Source: Rahnella woolbedingensis
GTDB lineage: Bacteria > Pseudomonadota > Gammaproteobacteria > Enterobacterales > Enterobacteriaceae
Assembly: GCF_003602095.1 (NCBI RefSeq)
Contig: NZ_RAHH01000001.1
Location: 124,001 to 188,000, forward strand
DNA: 64,000 bases
Direction of reading: 5' to 3'
Shown in pieces: positions 38,388-49,061 of this stretch. The notes below the pieces were generated by a model that was not told the origin of the DNA, did no database searches, and saw only the letters and a list, made by a program, of their open reading frames with translations. How positions within the stretch are numbered: position 1 is the stretch's first letter; each line of letters starts with the position of its first letter. The translations under genes were made by a program, and so were the position numbers.

Positions 38388-39008
38388 ATGAGTCAATATT
38401 TTTATATTCACCCCGAAAATCCGCAGCCACGTCTGATTAATCAGGCTGTCGAATTGCTGCGCAAGGGGAATGTGATCGTCTATCCGACGGACTCAGGCTA
38501 TGCGCTGGGTTGTCGTCTGGAAGAAAAGAACGCGATGGAGCGCATTTGCCGCATCCGTCAGTTAGACGGAAACCACAACTTTACCCTGATGTGTCGTGAT
38601 CTGTCTGAGCTGTCGACTTACGCTTACGTGGATAACTCGGCATTTCGTCTGATCAAAAATAACACGCCGGGCAACTATACGTTCATTCTGAAAGCGACCA
38701 AAGAAGTGCCGCGCCGTCTGATGAGTGAGAAACGCAAAACCATCGGTTTGCGCGTACCGTCGAATCCGATTGCTGTCGCATTGCTGGACGTATTGGGTGA
38801 ACCGCTGATGTCCACCACGCTGATGCTCCCAGGCAATGACTTTGCGGAATCCGATCCGGAAGACATCAAAGACCATTTAGGCAAACTGGTCGATCTGGTG
38901 ATTGACGGGGGGTCTATCGGGCAACAACCGACGACGGTGATTGATCTGACCGAAGTGTCACCGGAAGTGATCCGCGAAGGCGCAGGCGATCCGGCACCTT
39001 TCCGGTGA
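38388..39008 (+). CDS. yciO: YciO, YrdC/Sua5-domain protein
   Basis: 206 residues forming a single Sua5/YciO/YrdC domain: 'VIVYPTDSGYALGCRLEEKNAMERICRIRQLDGNHNFTLMCRDLSEL'. The family binds RNA and nucleotides; YrdC/TsaC makes threonylcarbamoyl-AMP for tRNA t6A, but YciO's own role is less clear and its activity is much weaker. The gene follows rnm by 34 bases with AGAGGGAACC before ATG, the same order as E. coli. Confidence 0.94.
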   Translation: MSQYFYIHPENPQPRLINQAVELLRKGNVIVYPTDSGYALGCRLEEKNAMERICRIRQLDGNHNFTLMCRDLSELSTYAYVDNSAFRLIKNNTPGNYTFILKATKEVPRRLMSEKRKTIGLRVPSNPIAVALLDVLGEPLMSTTLMLPGNDFAESDPEDIKDHLGKLVDLVIDGGSIGQQPTTVIDLTEVSPEVIREGAGDPAPFR

Positions 39009-39229
39009 TCTTTGCCTGAGTCAGTCTGTGCAGGTTGTTTGAAAAATAATCAGACCGTAAAGTCCTTTGCAGGATACAAATTGCCGATAAATGTGTATAA
39101 TGGCGGGCTGACTTTTTTGTAAGTCATTGTATCACTACGCAATAACTGAATTTTGGCGGGCAGGTGGCGAATCACGTCATGCTGCCGGCTCCCCCCGACG
39201 CCTGTGAAGGCGACAAATGAGGCTGCTCA

Positions 39230-40540
39230 ATGAGCGAGAAGTATAATTCCCAGAAGCACACCAGCGATAAAGCCAAACCGGCACGTCCATCTGGTGACAA
39301 GCCAAAAAGTGGCAGAAATTCCGGCGCAGCAAAAAGCCGTCCGGAACCGTCACGGGCTGAAAAGCGCGGCGAAAAGCCACGTACTGACAAACCACGTACA
39401 GATAAACCTCGCAGCGACAAGCCGCGTTCAGACAAACCACGTTCTGACGCAGGCCGCGGCGATTCACGCATAGAAAACTCACGTATAGAAAAACCACGCA
39501 CCGGCAAACCGGGTCGTACGGAAAATGCCCGCGGTGAAAAACCTCGCGCACCGCTGAAACCGCGTGGCACCAAGCCTAAAGCTGAAGCACTGTTTGATGA
39601 AAACGGTGATGAAGAAGAAGTGAAATACCAGAAGCCGAAGAACGCGCTGGACAGCACCGAAGGGCAAAGCGAAAAGCTGCAAAAAGTCCTCGCGCGTGCA
39701 GGTCACGGTTCACGCCGTGAAGTCGAAGCGATGATCCAGGCTGGCCGCGTCAGCGTTGACGGTAAAATTTCTACGCTGGGCGACCGCGTGGAAGTCACCG
39801 GCGGCACCAAAATTCGTCTCGATGGTCACGTTCTGTCCGTGATGGAATCTCAGGACACCGTCTGCCGCGTGCTGGCGTACTACAAGCCGGAAGGTGAGTT
39901 GTGTACGCGCAGTGATCCGGAAGGCCGTCCGACCGTCTTTGACCGTCTGCCAAAAATGCGCGGTTCCCGCTGGATTGCAGTAGGTCGTCTGGACGTTAAC
40001 ACTTCCGGCCTGCTGTTATTCACTACCGACGGTGAACTGGCTAACCGCCTGATGCACCCGAGCCGTGAAGTTGAGCGCGAATATGCCGTGCGTGTGTTTG
40101 GTCAGGTTGATGATGAAAAAATCAAACAGCTGAGCCGTGGCGTACAGTTGGAAGACGGTCCTGCGGCATTCCGCTCGATCAAATTCCAGGGCGGCGAAGG
40201 TCTGAACCAGTGGTATAACGTAACCCTGACAGAAGGGCGTAACCGCGAAGTTCGTCGTCTGTGGGAAGCCGTTGGCGTGCAGGTCAGCCGTTTGATCCGC
40301 GTGCGTTATGGTGACCTGAACCTGCCTAAAGGCCTGCCTCGAGGCGGCTATAAAGAGCTGGATCTGCCGGACATCAACTATCTGCGCACACTGGTCGATA
40401 TGACCGAAGAAACCGTCAGCAAACTGCCGGTTGAGCGCGATCGTCGCCGTGTGAAAGCCAACCAGATCCGTCGTGCTGTTAAACGCCACACTCAGGTTGC
40501 ACCGGCACGTCGTACTACCGGGCCTGCCAAACGGGGCTAA
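39230..40540 (+). CDS. rluB: 23S rRNA pseudouridine(2605) synthase RluB, with long basic N-terminal extension
   Basis: 436 residues. From residue 147 on it matches RluB: S4 RNA-binding domain ('[21 protein letters not shown]'), then the pseudouridine synthase domain with catalytic Asp255 in GRLDVNTSG. It modifies U2605 of 23S rRNA. The first 145 residues, absent from the 291-residue E. coli protein, are low complexity, rich in Lys, Arg, Pro and Asp, with five consecutive KPR(T/S)D units at 49-73. Such a tail is likely disordered and may bind RNA or ribosome. Start ATG 39230 follows a G-rich leader with a small CGCCT/AGGCG hairpin. Confidence 0.93.
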   Translation: MSEKYNSQKHTSDKAKPARPSGDKPKSGRNSGAAKSRPEPSRAEKRGEKPRTDKPRTDKPRSDKPRSDKPRSDAGRGDSRIENSRIEKPRTGKPGRTENARGEKPRAPLKPRGTKPKAEALFDENGDEEEVKYQKPKNALDSTEGQSEKLQKVLARAGHGSRREVEAMIQAGRVSVDGKISTLGDRVEVTGGTKIRLDGHVLSVMESQDTVCRVLAYYKPEGELCTRSDPEGRPTVFDRLPKMRGSRWIAVGRLDVNTSGLLLFTTDGELANRLMHPSREVEREYAVRVFGQVDDEKIKQLSRGVQLEDGPAAFRSIKFQGGEGLNQWYNVTLTEGRNREVRRLWEAVGVQVSRLIRVRYGDLNLPKGLPRGGYKELDLPDINYLRTLVDMTEETVSKLPVERDRRRVKANQIRRAVKRHTQVAPARRTTGPAKRG

Positions 40541-40574
40541 TCGCTGACAAGCGACAAACTTCCGGCTATGCTCA

Positions 40575-40606
40575 TAAACCGCAGTTTAAAACTGCGGTTT
40601 TTTTTG
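40575..40606 (+). terminator. Terminator downstream of rluB
   Basis: AAACCGCAGTTT/AAACTGCGGTTT with a run of eight T residues, 35 bp past the stop codon. Confidence 0.92.
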
Positions 40607-40714
40607 TGTCAAATTCAGGACAGAACCGTATTTGTCTGAAAAGACTTACCTGAAAATCAGCAAGAAAATACATGACTCACCGGCATTTCTGGCTCTGAGA
40701 CAAAGGACAACATC

Positions 40715-41311
40715 ATGAAATTATATCTGATACGACACGGACAAACTCAGGCTAACATTAGCGGCGTTTTTTGCGGGAGCAGCGATATTGCGCTGACGGC
40801 GGAAGGCGAAGGACAGGCACAACATGTTGCCCGTCAGCTGGCGGCGACGTCGCTGGATGCCATTATCCATACCGATATGCGCCGCAGTCGCGACACCGCC
40901 GGGATTATCGCGCAGGGGCGCGACATCACGATGGAATCACAGCCCCTGTTACGCGAAATGGCGTTTGGCGACTGGGAAATGCGTCACCACAACGAGCTGG
41001 AAGCCTCACAGGCTGAAGGATTTCAGGAATGGTGTCAGGACTGGCAAAAAGCCGATGTGCCGCAGGGGGAATCATTCACTGACTTTACGGTGCGTGTTCG
41101 CCAGGCTTTGCAGCAGTTGCATTTACGCCCGCAGGAAAGCCGGCTGGCCATTGTCGCGCATCAGGGGTCGCTCAGCCTGTTACTGGCGATGATGCTCAAA
41201 CTCGCGCCTGCCGATATGTGGCGCTTTCCGTTTAAACAAGGCTGCCTGTGTGAAATCGATCTCCGTCCCGGAGCCTGCGTTATTCAGCGCTTCAACGACA
41301 GCGGTTTATAA
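40715..41311 (+). CDS. cobC: Adenosylcobalamin/alpha-ribazole phosphatase
   Basis: 198 residues of the histidine phosphatase superfamily with the LIRHGQT motif at 5-11 (nucleophile His8) and a second catalytic His in IVAHQGSL. The conserved LREMAFGDWE pattern is that of CobC, which removes the 5' phosphate from alpha-ribazole phosphate or adenosylcobalamin phosphate late in B12 assembly. Its neighbour btuR, ending 12 bases away on the other strand, is also a cobalamin gene, which supports this assignment over a general phosphoglycerate mutase. Confidence 0.85.
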   Translation: MKLYLIRHGQTQANISGVFCGSSDIALTAEGEGQAQHVARQLAATSLDAIIHTDMRRSRDTAGIIAQGRDITMESQPLLREMAFGDWEMRHHNELEASQAEGFQEWCQDWQKADVPQGESFTDFTVRVRQALQQLHLRPQESRLAIVAHQGSLSLLLAMMLKLAPADMWRFPFKQGCLCEIDLRPGACVIQRFNDSGL

Positions 41312-41323
41312 TGGGGCAGGGCA

Positions 41324-41914
41324 TCACCAGTCGATGCCCTGTTGCGCCATGATACCGGCGTCAAAGGCGTGTTTTACCGGCCGCAGTTCGCTGACGGTGT
41401 CGGCCATTTCCAGCAGGTCGCGATGACAGCCACGTCCGGTAATGATCACCGTCTGGTGCGACGGACGGGCATTCAGCGCGTCCACCACTTCCTGTAAATC
41501 CAGATAGCCGAAACTGACCATATACGTCAGCTCATCGAGCACCACGAGATCTAACGAAGCATCAGCCAGCATGCGTTTTCCGTGCTGCCAGACGGCCTGA
41601 CAGGCCTCGGTATCGGTTTCTTTATTCTGTGTTTCCCAGGTAAAGCCGGTCGCCATCACCTGAAATTCCACGCCGTGCGGTTCGAGCAGATTCTTCTCGC
41701 CGTTCGGCCATTCACCTTTAATAAACTGGATCACCGCCGCGCGCATGCCGTGCCCGACGGCGCGGGTGACGGTACCAAAGGCCGCCGTGGTTTTGCCTTT
41801 ACCGTTGCCGGTAAACACAATCAAAATTCCGCGCTGCTCTTTGGCGGCATCAATACGCGCATCCACCTGTTCTTTCAGCTTTTGCTGGCGCTGCTTGTGG
41901 CGATCTTCAGTCAT
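41324..41914 (-). CDS. btuR: Corrinoid adenosyltransferase (CobA/BtuR type)
   Basis: 196 residues. The P-loop GNGKGKT is at 36-42 in 'GILIVFTGNGKGKTTAAFG'; Walker-B-like 'LVVLDELTYMV' and the C-terminal 'GRGCHRDLLEMADTVSELRPVKHAFDAGI' complete the family pattern. It adds the adenosyl group from ATP to the cobalt of cobalamin or cobinamide. yciK lies 14 bases upstream on the same strand, so the two are probably one transcript, as in E. coli. Confidence 0.96.
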   Translation of the reverse strand: MTEDRHKQRQQKLKEQVDARIDAAKEQRGILIVFTGNGKGKTTAAFGTVTRAVGHGMRAAVIQFIKGEWPNGEKNLLEPHGVEFQVMATGFTWETQNKETDTEACQAVWQHGKRMLADASLDLVVLDELTYMVSFGYLDLQEVVDALNARPSHQTVIITGRGCHRDLLEMADTVSELRPVKHAFDAGIMAQQGIDW

Positions 41915-41928
41915 CAGTGGCTCCGTTA

Positions 41929-42690
41929 TTATTCTGCCGGACCGGCTTTGCGGCCTGGCTGGGCATCAAAACTGATGCCGGTTTTACGGCGGCTGTCGTC
42001 GCCCATCAGGTACAGATATAACGGCATAATATCCGCCGGTGTCTTGAGTTTATCTTTGTTTTCATCGGGAAACGCCGAGGCACGCATGCTGGTTCGGGTG
42101 CCGCCAGGGTTGATGCAGTTCACGCGCAGACCGGTATGTTTATGCTCTTCGGCCAGCACCTGCATCATACCTTCGGTAGCAAATTTCGACACGGCATAGG
42201 CACCCCAGCCACTGCGGCCTTCACGACCCACGCTGGACGTTGTGAAGACCAGCGAAGAACTGGCGGATTTCAGCATCAGCGACAGTAACGCCTGCGTCAG
42301 CATAAAGGTCGCATTCACATTTACCTGCATCACGTTCATCCAGTCTTGTAACTGAATATCCGCCATTGGCGTGATGTCAGTCAGCAGGCCGGCATTATGC
42401 AAAACGCCGTCGAGATGCGGAACCCATTGCCCGATTTGATCAGCAACTCGCTGGCAATCCTGCTGGCTGGCGGTCAGTAAATCGAGTGTATAAATAAAAG
42501 CAGGGCGCAGGTTTCTCGCCGCAATTTCCTGCTGCACGTTGGCCAGTTTGCTCTCGGTACGACCCAGCAAAATCACCTGCGCGCCAAAGCGGGCGTAGGT
42601 CAGGGCAGCTTCGCGACCAATGCCGTCGCCGGCGCCGGTGATGAGAATAATGCGATTGTTGAGCAAATCAGATTTAGGATGGTAATGCAC
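41929..42690 (-). CDS. yciK: Short-chain oxidoreductase YciK
   Basis: 253 residues, SDR family. NAD(P)-binding TGAGDGIG, NNAG-type LHNAG, catalytic Ser in TTSSVG and YAVSK are all present. Substrate unknown. I chose the GTG at 42690: it sits six bases after AGAGGA and gives MHYHPKSDLL, the same start as E. coli YciK; the ATG at 42696 lies too close to the Shine-Dalgarno, and longer frames have no homology. Operon with btuR. Confidence 0.9.
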   Translation of the reverse strand: MHYHPKSDLLNNRIILITGAGDGIGREAALTYARFGAQVILLGRTESKLANVQQEIAARNLRPAFIYTLDLLTASQQDCQRVADQIGQWVPHLDGVLHNAGLLTDITPMADIQLQDWMNVMQVNVNATFMLTQALLSLMLKSASSSLVFTTSSVGREGRSGWGAYAVSKFATEGMMQVLAEEHKHTGLRVNCINPGGTRTSMRASAFPDENKDKLKTPADIMPLYLYLMGDDSRRKTGISFDAQPGRKAGPAE

Positions 42691-43047
42691 GGTCATTCCT
42701 CTTAACGGGGCGCGATGTGGCGGCAAATGGCCGTCGTCACATCTGGCGCTCTAAATATAAAAATGCCGGAAAAGGGAGACGTTGCGCTCGACCGGAGTCC
42801 GACATTTTGGCGAAATTTTGCGGTGTTTTAGCAGCGATCACCGCTTATATGCCTCAAATGGGCATGAGTTTCAATGATTAACCGAAAAACGAACAGCTCT
42901 TTTGTAACAAAATTGGAACACGTGCGCACTCAGTTTTACTTACGATTGACAATGTCATATTCAAACAAGACGCCGCGACGGCGATTGTCTAGAATGTTCA
43001 ACATCTTTCTGACCACGGTTTTATGACCACATAGATAAGGCGGTTTT
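42691..43047. other. yciK-sohB divergent intergenic region
   Basis: 357 bases with no gene. It must hold the yciK-btuR and sohB promoters. A weak promoter for sohB (TTTACT, 17 bp, TATTCA) lies at about 42933-42961, and a CGCC/GGCG hairpin near 42972-42984. Nothing else stands out. Confidence 0.45.
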
Positions 43048-44091
43048 GTGGATTTACTTTCTCTTTATGGGCTGTTTTTGGCCAAAGTTGTGACCGTAGT
43101 GATCGCCATCGGCGCGCTGGTAATTCTGGTTGTCGGCCTTCGCCATCGTAAATCTCACAGCAAAGGTGAGTTACAACTGATCGACTTAGGCGAACAGTAC
43201 CGCGAAATGCAACGTGAAATGCGCAGCGCGCGTATGAATCCTGCTGAGCTGAAAATTCGCGGCAAGGAACTGAAGAAAAAAGATAAAGCTGAAGCCAAAC
43301 AGAAAAAATTGCAGGCCAAAACCGGTGGCTCAAAAAGCAAACCATGCCTGTATGTGCTCGACTTTAAAGGCAGCATGGATGCCCATGAAGTGACGTCGCT
43401 GCGTGAAGAGATTTCGGCGGTGCTGGCGGTGGCGACACCGGAAGACGAAGTTCTGCTGCGCCTCGAAAGTCCGGGCGGTGTGGTGCACGGTTATGGCCTT
43501 GCAGCTTCGCAACTGGTTCGCCTGCGTCAGAGTGGGATCCGCCTGACCGTTGCCGTGGATAAAGTGGCTGCCAGCGGCGGTTATATGATGGCCTGTGTGG
43601 CAGACAGGATTGTTGCCGCACCGTTCGCCATTATTGGTTCCATCGGCGTCGTGGCGCAAATCCCTAACTTCAACCGTCTGCTTAAAAAGAACGACATCGA
43701 TATTGAACTGCACACGGCGGGCGAGTTTAAACGTACGCTGACTTTGCTGGGTGAAAATACCGATGAAGGACGCGAGAAATTCCGTGAAGACCTGAACGAA
43801 ACGCATGTTCTGTTCAAGGAGTTTGTGCATCAGAATCGTCCGTCACTGGACATTAATGCGGTGGCGACGGGTGAACACTGGTTCGGTACCCAGGCCCGTG
43901 AAAATGGCCTGATTGATGCCATTGGCACCAGTGATGATTTACTGATTGCAGAAATGAAAAATCATGAAGTGATCGCGGTGCGTTACAGCCGCCGTAAACG
44001 CATGATGGACAGATTCACCGGCAGTGCGGCTGAAAGCGCTGATCGTCTGTTCCTGCGCTGGTTGCAGCGCAGCCAGAAGCCATTGCTGTAA
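43048..44091 (+). CDS. sohB: Inner-membrane peptidase SohB (S49 family)
   Basis: 347 residues. N-terminal transmembrane helix (about 8-32) and a charged cytoplasmic/periplasmic linker precede the S49 domain. The nucleophile is Ser176 (DKVAASGGYM) and the general base Lys228 (GEFKRTLT). SohB is a paralogue of signal peptide peptidase SppA; its multicopy form suppresses degP (htrA) mutants in E. coli. The start is GTG at 43048 (TTT TGTGGATTTA), preceded by AAGG. Confidence 0.94.
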   Translation: MDLLSLYGLFLAKVVTVVIAIGALVILVVGLRHRKSHSKGELQLIDLGEQYREMQREMRSARMNPAELKIRGKELKKKDKAEAKQKKLQAKTGGSKSKPCLYVLDFKGSMDAHEVTSLREEISAVLAVATPEDEVLLRLESPGGVVHGYGLAASQLVRLRQSGIRLTVAVDKVAASGGYMMACVADRIVAAPFAIIGSIGVVAQIPNFNRLLKKNDIDIELHTAGEFKRTLTLLGENTDEGREKFREDLNETHVLFKEFVHQNRPSLDINAVATGEHWFGTQARENGLIDAIGTSDDLLIAEMKNHEVIAVRYSRRKRMMDRFTGSAAESADRLFLRWLQRSQKPLL

Positions 44092-44152
44092 GGTCTGAGC
44101 TGGCGGAGCGTTAACCGTTCCGGCAAAGCATTACCGACGAAGCACTAAGAGT

Positions 44153-44178
44153 AAAAAGGGACTTTTGTCCCTTTTTTA
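44153..44178 (+). terminator. Terminator downstream of sohB
   Basis: AAAAAGGGAC/GTCCCTTTTT with loop TTTT and an added T-run. Confidence 0.9.
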
Positions 44179-44240
44179 TTGCCCCGATTTACTGCAACAG
44201 TTTATCGATTGCGTTTACTTTTATTACTCATTTTTAACGC

Positions 44241-44492
44241 TTAGTCTTCCAGATGGTATTTTTCTGAAAAAACATGAGCCAGATGTTTAAACATATTAAA
44301 TACCGCCGTGGTTTTTCTGGTCGGTAAACCGTCGTCATCCATGAAAAACTCCCCGCGGAAAACCAGAACATTGCCTTTCTGCTCAACCTCTGTCGCGAGC
44401 ATTCCGTGCATGTAATCCTCGTGTTCACGGATAACCTTATTCGCTTCGACCAGTAAAGCTTCGTGACTAATTGCCGATGTATTTTCGTGCAT
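44241..44492 (-). CDS. yciN: YciN (DUF2498)
   Basis: 83 residues, same length as E. coli Yci[43 protein letters not shown].. The family is small, acidic and uncharacterised. Located between sohB and topA as in E. coli, on the opposite strand to both. Confidence 0.92.
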   Translation of the reverse strand: MHENTSAISHEALLVEANKVIREHEDYMHGMLATEVEQKGNVLVFRGEFFMDDDGLPTRKTTAVFNMFKHLAHVFSEKYHLED

Positions 44493-44954
44493 GATATTTA
44501 CTCCCCACTATAATTGCTGACGTTATTGTAATCCCGCCACGGAGAAAACCGCAAATCTGCTGGGGGTAATTCGCCTGAATCGTTGTTTATAATTTAAGCG
44601 AAACAGTAAAGGGTTTACGCAGATTGGCGAAAAGAGCGTTTACGTGTTAATTAGTTTGCGTGACGATTTTTATCAGGTAGAGTGTGGGATTTTGTGGCTT
44701 CAGGTGGAATGTTTTGTTTACGCTTGGTCATTGTTTGACATAAAAACGGGCGCATTCTGCTGAGCCCTGTCTGGTTAATCCCTCGCAGAATCAGTGTTTT
44801 GAACCTCTGGAAGTCAGTTCTCGCCTCGTTTGGAAGAAATAGGTTGACGTTCTGACTCACTGCCGCAATATAAAAAAAGACGTGATATTGTGCCGCGGCA
44901 TAACAAGACAAAATCTTCTTCAGATGATGAAGAATCATTCAGGTAAAGGTAATT
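44493..44954. other. yciN-topA intergenic region
   Basis: 462 bases with no real gene; a 95-codon minus-strand frame at 44651-44938 shows no known features. E. coli topA has several supercoiling-sensitive promoters in this interval, which I cannot single out here. A perfect hairpin TTCTTCA/TGAAGAA (44916-44934) stands just before the topA Shine-Dalgarno (AGGTAAAGG). Confidence 0.5.
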
Positions 44955-47552
44955 ATGGGCAAAGCTCTCGTAATAGTTGAGTCCCCGGCAAAAGCCAAAA
45001 CGATTAATAAATATTTAGGAAATGACTACGTGGTTAAGTCCAGCGTCGGTCATATCCGTGATTTACCGACCAGTGGATCCGCAGCTAAAAAGACCGCCGT
45101 CTCAACCGAAGAAAAAACAAAGAAAAAAGTAAAAAAGGATGAGAAAACTGCGCTGGTTAATCGCATGGGCGTTGATCCGTTTCATGGCTGGACTGCCCAA
45201 TACGAAATACTTCCCGGTAAAGAAAAAGTTGTTGCTGAGTTAAAAGCGTTAGCGGAAAAAGCTGACCACATCTATCTCGCAACCGACCTTGACCGCGAAG
45301 GAGAGGCGATTGCCTGGCATTTGCGGGAAGTGATTGGCGGTGATGACAAACGTTTCAGCCGCGTGGTATTTAACGAAATTACCAAAAACGCGATTCAGAA
45401 TGCCTTTAAAGAACCGGGCGAACTGAATATTGATCGTGTTAATGCTCAGCAGGCGCGTCGCTTTATGGACCGTGTGGTGGGTTACATGGTTTCTCCACTG
45501 TTGTGGAAGAAAATTGCCCGTGGTTTATCCGCGGGTCGTGTTCAGTCCGTGGCAGTGCGTCTGGTGGTGGAACGCGAAAAAGAAATCAAAGCGTTCGTGC
45601 CGGAAGAGTACTGGGAATTGCATGCGGATTTGCTGGCGAAGAAAGAAACCGCCCTGCAAATGGAAGTGACACATCATCTGGAAAAACCGTTCAAACCGGT
45701 GAATAAAGAACAGACTCACGCTGCCGTTTCGCTGCTTGAGAAAGCGCGCTATACCGTTGTTGATCGTGAAGACAAACCGACCAGCAGCAAACCGGGCGCG
45801 CCGTTCATTACTTCCACGTTGCAACAGGCGGCCAGTACGCGTCTGAGCTTCGGCGTGAAGAAAACCATGATGATGGCCCAGCGTCTGTACGAAGCCGGTC
45901 ATATTACCTATATGCGTACCGACTCCACCAACCTGAGCCAGGATGCAGTGGAAATGGTGCGCGGCTATATTGGCGAGAATTTCGGTGATAAATACCTGCC
46001 GAAAGCACCGCTGCAATACAGCAATAAAGAGAATTCTCAGGAAGCGCACGAAGCAATTCGTCCATCTGATGTGGCCGTCGTTTCCGAACAGTTGAAAGAT
46101 ATGGAAGCGGATGCACAGCGCCTGTATCAGCTGATCTGGCGCCAGTTTGTGGCATGTCAGATGACACCAGCCCAGTACGATTCCAGTACCCTGACGGTAA
46201 AAGCCGGTGATTATTCCCTGCGCGCTAAAGGCCGTACTCTGCGTTTTGATGGCTGGACCAAAGTGATGCCTGCGTTGCGTAAAGGCGACGAAGACAGAAC
46301 TTTACCGGCGATTGAAGTGGGCACGGAACTGGAACTGCAACAGCTGCTGCCAACTCAGCATTTCACCAAGCCGCCTGCGCGTTTTAGCGAAGCGTCACTG
46401 GTTAAAGAGCTGGAAAAACGTGGCATTGGCCGTCCGTCTACTTATGCGTCGATCATTTCGACCATTCAGGACCGCGGTTATGTTCACGTTGAAAACCGTC
46501 GTTTCTATGCCGAAAAAATGGGCGAAATCGTCACCGATCGTCTGGAAGAAAACTTCCGCGAGCTGATGAACTACGATTTCACCGCGCGTATGGAAGACGG
46601 GCTGGATCAGGTCGCCAACAACAAGGCGGAATGGAAAGCGGTTCTTGATGAATTCTTCAGTGAATTCAGCAAACAGTTAGAAACTGCCGAGAAAGATCCT
46701 GAAGAAGGCGGTATGCGCCCGAATCAGATGGTACTGACCAGCATCGAATGCCCGACTTGTGGCCGTCCGATGGGGATCCGTACCGCCAGCACCGGCGTGT
46801 TCCTGGGTTGTTCCGGTTATGCCTTGCCGCCGAAAGAGCGCTGCAAAACCACCATCAACCTGATTGCTGATGCCGAAGTACTTAATATTCTGGAAGGCGA
46901 CGAAGCCGAAGCCAATGCGCTGCGTGCTAAACGTCGTTGCGGCAAATGCGGCACGGCGATGGACAGCTACCTCATCGATAATCAGCGCAAATTGCATGTC
47001 TGCGGTAATAACCCGGAATGTGATGGCTATGAAATCGAGCAGGGTGAGTTCCGCATCAAGGGCTATGACGGCCCGGTTGTTGAGTGTGAGAAATGTGGTT
47101 CTGAAATGCACCTGAAAATGGGACGTTTCGGTAAATACATGGGTTGTACCAACGACGAGTGCAAAAACACCCGTAAGATTTTACGTAACGGTGACGTTGC
47201 GCCGCCGAAAGAAGATCCGGTTCCGTTGCCAGAATTGCCGTGTGAGAAATCAGACGCATATTTCGTTCTGCGTGATGGTGCGGCGGGTGTCTTCCTGGCG
47301 GCCAATACTTTCCCTAAATCGCGCGAAACCCGTGCGCCGCTGGTGGAAGAACTGAAGCGCTTTAAAGATCGTCTGCCGGAAAAACTGAGCTATCTGGCCG
47401 ATGCGCCAGTCGCTGACCCGGAAGGCAATAAATCGATGGTGCGTTTCAGCCGTAAGACCAAGCAGCAGTACGTTTCCTCTGAAAAAGACGGCAAAGCCAC
47501 CGGCTGGACCGCGTTCTTTGTCGACGGGAAATGGGTTGAAGGCAAAAAATAA
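44955..47552 (+). CDS. topA: DNA topoisomerase I
   Basis: 865 residues, the E. coli length. TOPRIM domain with DLDREGE (111-117) that binds magnesium, catalytic Tyr319 in HITYMRTDS, and several C-terminal Cys4 zinc ribbons (CPTC..C, CGKC..C, CEKC..C) followed by a basic ribbon region. It relaxes negatively supercoiled DNA. Start ATG 44955 after AGGTAAAGG. Confidence 0.98.
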   Translation: MGKALVIVESPAKAKTINKYLGNDYVVKSSVGHIRDLPTSGSAAKKTAVSTEEKTKKKVKKDEKTALVNRMGVDPFHGWTAQYEILPGKEKVVAELKALAEKADHIYLATDLDREGEAIAWHLREVIGGDDKRFSRVVFNEITKNAIQNAFKEPGELNIDRVNAQQARRFMDRVVGYMVSPLLWKKIARGLSAGRVQSVAVRLVVEREKEIKAFVPEEYWELHADLLAKKETALQMEVTHHLEKPFKPVNKEQTHAAVSLLEKARYTVVDREDKPTSSKPGAPFITSTLQQAASTRLSFGVKKTMMMAQRLYEAGHITYMRTDSTNLSQDAVEMVRGYIGENFGDKYLPKAPLQYSNKENSQEAHEAIRPSDVAVVSEQLKDMEADAQRLYQLIWRQFVACQMTPAQYDSSTLTVKAGDYSLRAKGRTLRFDGWTKVMPALRKGDEDRTLPAIEVGTELELQQLLPTQHFTKPPARFSEASLVKELEKRGIGRPSTYASIISTIQDRGYVHVENRRFYAEKMGEIVTDRLEENFRELMNYDFTARMEDGLDQVANNKAEWKAVLDEFFSEFSKQLETAEKDPEEGGMRPNQMVLTSIECPTCGRPMGIRTASTGVFLGCSGYALPPKERCKTTINLIADAEVLNILEGDEAEANALRAKRRCGKCGTAMDSYLIDNQRKLHVCGNNPECDGYEIEQGEFRIKGYDGPVVECEKCGSEMHLKMGRFGKYMGCTNDECKNTRKILRNGDVAPPKEDPVPLPELPCEKSDAYFVLRDGAAGVFLAANTFPKSRETRAPLVEELKRFKDRLPEKLSYLADAPVADPEGNKSMVRFSRKTKQQYVSSEKDGKATGWTAFFVDGKWVEGKK

Positions 47553-47586
47553 TTAGCGCCGTCATACTTTAAGCTGTTAAGCAGTT

Positions 47587-47619
47587 GTAAAAAACCAGTC
47601 CTCCGGGCTGGTTTTTTTA
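47587..47619 (+). terminator. Terminator downstream of topA
   Basis: AAAAAACCAG..CTGGTTTTTTT with an extra CC/GG pair inside; 35 bp past the stop. Confidence 0.9.
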
Positions 47620-48876
<1,257 letters not shown>

Positions 48877-48905
48877 ACCGCAACATTTTCTTAGCTGACC
48901 GCCAG

Positions 48906-48940
48906 TCCCGCCGCCTCTGATGATGCCGCGGGATTTTTTT
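48906..48940 (+). terminator. Terminator downstream of cysB
   Basis: TCCCGC/GCGGGA with extra pairing inside, followed by seven T residues. Confidence 0.88.
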
Positions 48941-49015
48941 GCCTGTTGAACACTTTGAGCTGTTATCGAAATGTTAACAATTATTTGTGTTATCTTTAAC
49001 TATGCACTTATAAGC

Positions 49016-49043
49016 CAGCGGGTTATTCCTTAAGGCCCCGCTG
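49016..49043 (+). repeat. Hairpin in the acnA leader
   Basis: Perfect arms CAGCGGG/CCCGCTG around a 14-base loop, ending 7 bases before the Shine-Dalgarno AAGGAG. A likely promoter (TTGTGT, 17 bp, TTATAA) lies just upstream at about 48983-49011, so the hairpin would sit at the 5' end of the mRNA. Confidence 0.6.
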
Positions 49044-49061
49044 AGCGCTAAAGGAGAAGCT

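Noticed and set aside
39172-39657. 161-codon minus-strand frame opposite the rluB 5' part
   Set aside because: A mirror of the repetitive KPRSD coding sequence, giving an artificial Ser/Arg/Gly-rich protein.
44651-44938. 95-codon minus-strand frame between yciN and topA
   Set aside because: Overlaps the expected topA promoter region, no recognisable domain and no good ribosome site.
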